DNA of 23,535 nt, taken from positions 1 to 23,535 of the forward strand of contig JAEYPB010000005.1 of the NCBI GenBank assembly GCA_023411175.1, written 5' to 3'. Shown here piece by piece: positions 22,107 through 23,535 of this stretch (positions within the stretch are counted from its first letter, which is position 1; the number at the start of each line of letters is the position of its first letter). The DNA is from Bacillota bacterium. Its GTDB lineage: Bacteria; Bacillota; Clostridia; Christensenellales; Aristaeellaceae. The notes beneath the pieces were generated by a model that was given only the letters and a program-made list of their open reading frames with translations, was not told the DNA's origin and searched no databases. Position numbers and translations under genes: made by a program.

Positions 22107-22123
22107 CGGGCGATCAACGCCCG
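22107..22123. repeat. Inverted repeat upstream of the rhaA promoter
   Basis: CGGGCG (22107-22112) and CGCCCG (22118-22123) flank ATCAA, ten bases before the -35. A second, CCCAA-TCG-TTGGG (22143-22155), fills most of the promoter spacer. Either could be an operator. Confidence 0.4.
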
Positions 22124-22132
22124 TATAAAGGC

Positions 22133-22161
22133 TTTACTTTGGCCCAATCGTTGGGTATAAT
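22133..22161 (+). promoter_or_regulatory. Sigma-A promoter of rhaA
   Basis: TTTACT (22133-22138), 17 bp, TATAAT (22156-22161); a second TATAAT overlaps at 22161-22166. The spacer holds the CCCAA/TTGGG palindrome, as expected for a repressor site on a sugar-catabolic promoter. Confidence 0.65.
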
Positions 22162-22192
22162 ATAATGGAAATATACTGCGGAGGTCGCGCCG

Positions 22193-23452
22193 ATGAACAG
22201 TAAACTGGTATCCCAGGGCTTTGAATACGCGAGCAAGGTTTATCAGGATCAGGGTGTGAATGTCGAAAATGCGATGAAGCTGTGCGCGGAGATTCCCGTT
22301 TCGATGCACTGCTGGCAGGGCGACGATATATTCGGCTGCGAAAGCGCCACGGGCGGCGCCTCCGGTGGCATCGCCACCACGGGGAATTACCCAGGCCGCG
22401 CCAGAAATGGCGACGAGCTTCGCACTGACATCGGTCAGGCGCTGAAGCTCATCCCCGGCGGCAAAAAACTGAACCTGCACGCCAATTATGCCGAAAAAGG
22501 CGGCCGCGCTGTGGATCGGGATGCCTACACCGTCGAGCTGTTCCAAAACTGGCTCGGCTGGGCCAAGGAAAAGGGCCTGGGCCTCGACTTCAACCCAACC
22601 TACTTCTCCCATCCGAAGGCCGAGAGCGGCTTCACGCTGTCCAGCGCGGACAAGGGCGTTCGGGACTTCTGGATCGAGCACGGCAAGCGCTGCCGCGAGA
22701 TCGCCGCGGAGTTCGGAAAGGCGCTGGGCCAGCCTTCCGTCGTCAACTTCTGGATGCCCGACGGCTATAAGGACGTGCCCGCCGACACCGCCGCGCCCCG
22801 GGCGCGGATGCTGGAGTCGCTGGACGCGATCTTTGCCGCAGGCAAGATGGACATGGAGGAGGACGCGGTGGAATCCAAGCTCTTCGGCCTGGGCGTCGAG
22901 AGTTACACGGTGGGCTCGCACGAGTTCATGCTGTCCTACGCGCTGACCCGCGGCATCCTGTACACGCTGGACGCGGGGCACTTCCACCCGACCGAGGTCA
23001 TCTCCGCCAAGATCAGCGCGATTCTGCAGTTCATGCCGAACCTGCTGCTCCACGTGTCCCGCGGCATTCGCTGGGACAGCGACCACGTGATCACGCTGGA
23101 CGACGAGCTGCAGAACATCATGAATGAGATCGTTATGAATGGCTATACGAAGCGCGTACGCATTGCGCTGGACTACTTCGACGCGTCGATCAACCGCGTC
23201 GCAGCGTGGGTCATCGGCATGCGCAACGCCCAGAAGGCGCTGCTCAGGGCGCTGCTCACGCCGAAGGCGGCGGTCGTAAGTGCCGAGGAGGCGGGGGACT
23301 ACACCGCGCGCCTTGCCCTCCACGAGGAGGCAAAGACATTGCCCTTCTCGGCGGTCTGGGACGCCTACTGCGAGGCGCAGAACGTACCTGTGGGTACCGC
23401 GTGGCTGGACGAGGTCAAGAAGTACGAGGCGGATGTGCAGCTTAAGCGATAA
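22193..23452 (+). CDS. rhaA: L-rhamnose isomerase
   Basis: 419 aa, the same length as the E. coli enzyme. It converts L-rhamnose to L-rhamnulose in the cytoplasm with a divalent metal (usually Mn). Family features are SMHCWQGDD (37-45), NLHANYAE (94-101), the metal and substrate residues Glu236 in GVESYTVG, Asp260 and His263/His265 in LDAGHFHPTE, His287 in HVSRG, and Asp295/Asp297 in RWDSDH. GGAGG lies about eight bases before the ATG. rhaB and rhaD, which finish the pathway, are not in the window; they may follow on the right. Rhamnose use fits an organism living on plant or mucosal polysaccharides. Confidence 0.96.
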   Translation: MNSKLVSQGFEYASKVYQDQGVNVENAMKLCAEIPVSMHCWQGDDIFGCESATGGASGGIATTGNYPGRARNGDELRTDIGQALKLIPGGKKLNLHANYAEKGGRAVDRDAYTVELFQNWLGWAKEKGLGLDFNPTYFSHPKAESGFTLSSADKGVRDFWIEHGKRCREIAAEFGKALGQPSVVNFWMPDGYKDVPADTAAPRARMLESLDAIFAAGKMDMEEDAVESKLFGLGVESYTVGSHEFMLSYALTRGILYTLDAGHFHPTEVISAKISAILQFMPNLLLHVSRGIRWDSDHVITLDDELQNIMNEIVMNGYTKRVRIALDYFDASINRVAAWVIGMRNAQKALLRALLTPKAAVVSAEEAGDYTARLALHEEAKTLPFSAVWDAYCEAQNVPVGTAWLDEVKKYEADVQLKR

Positions 23453-23472
23453 TTTTTCGGGAAAAACGCTGC

Positions 23473-23495
23473 GGGGCGGGGCGCTGCCCCGCCCC
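23473..23495 (+). other. Very GC-rich hairpin after rhaA
   Basis: GGGGCGGGGC pairs perfectly with GCCCCGCCCC around GCT, 21 bases after the rhaA stop. No T-run follows, so it is not a standard terminator; it may stabilise the 3' end of the transcript. The remaining bases to 23535 show no gene. Confidence 0.5.
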
Positions 23496-23535
23496 CCCGC
23501 GTCGGGGGTAACAATGTAGACCGTTTTTTGGGGGG

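Noticed and set aside
21809..23323. 504-codon minus-strand frame opposite rhaA
   Set aside because: It crosses the terminator and promoter before rhaA and has no domain; rhaA is certain.
1..23535. CRISPR array, insertion sequence, rRNA or riboswitch
   Set aside because: No regularly spaced repeats, no transposase, no rRNA segment and no recognisable riboswitch core were seen on either strand.

Overview
The window looks like a GC-rich, endospore-forming Clostridia-type Firmicute chromosome. The evidence is a set of sporulation genes that occur together only in endospore formers (spoIVB, spo0A, dacF, sigG, and a YlmC/YmxH-type gene) and strong GGAGG-type ribosome binding sites. The gene neighbourhoods spoIVB-spo0A, deoB-punA-dacF and tilS-hpt-ftsH are also characteristic. 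I cannot name the species from sequence alone.

Region 1 (1 to about 2650) is the end of an integrated mobile element. It holds the C-terminal part of a phage-type XRE/S24 repressor, an AT-richer Mrr-family restriction endonuclease, and a tyrosine recombinase. The recombinase is followed by a 12-bp tandem repeat and then by the 3' end of a tRNA-Pro(GGG) gene on the opposite strand, which is the classic geometry of an element inserted into a tRNA 3' end. The rest of the element lies to the left of the window.

Region 2 (2650-8345) is core chromosome. It has tRNA-Pro with a near-consensus promoter, then spoIVB, spo0A (behind a consensus sigma-H promoter), deoB, punA and dacF. Region 3 (8346-12273) is tilS-hpt-ftsH: tRNA-Ile lysidine synthesis, purine salvage and a membrane protease. 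Region 4 (12274-16417) has a VanW-family membrane protein, ridA, a ribose-phosphate pyrophosphokinase with an unusual PRPP loop, and a lipase-like hydrolase. Region 5 (16418-18758) has sigG behind a sigma-F-like promoter, a convergent membrane-anchored hydrolase with a perfect sigma-A promoter, and a PRC-barrel sporulation gene. Region 6 (18759-23535) has nrdR (probable CTG start), a PhoP/PhoR-type two-component pair, and rhaA.

Most of the window is ordinary core genome. The items most worth a second look are the damage-responsive repressor next to an Mrr nuclease at the tRNA-Pro junction, the degenerate receiver domain of Spo0A, the nrdR start codon, the Prs PRPP loop, the dacF start buried in a terminator hairpin, and several leaders with short stem-loops close to or abutting the Shine-Dalgarno sequence. 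I saw no CRISPR array, insertion sequence or rRNA. No wholly new multi-gene system can be claimed from the sequence.
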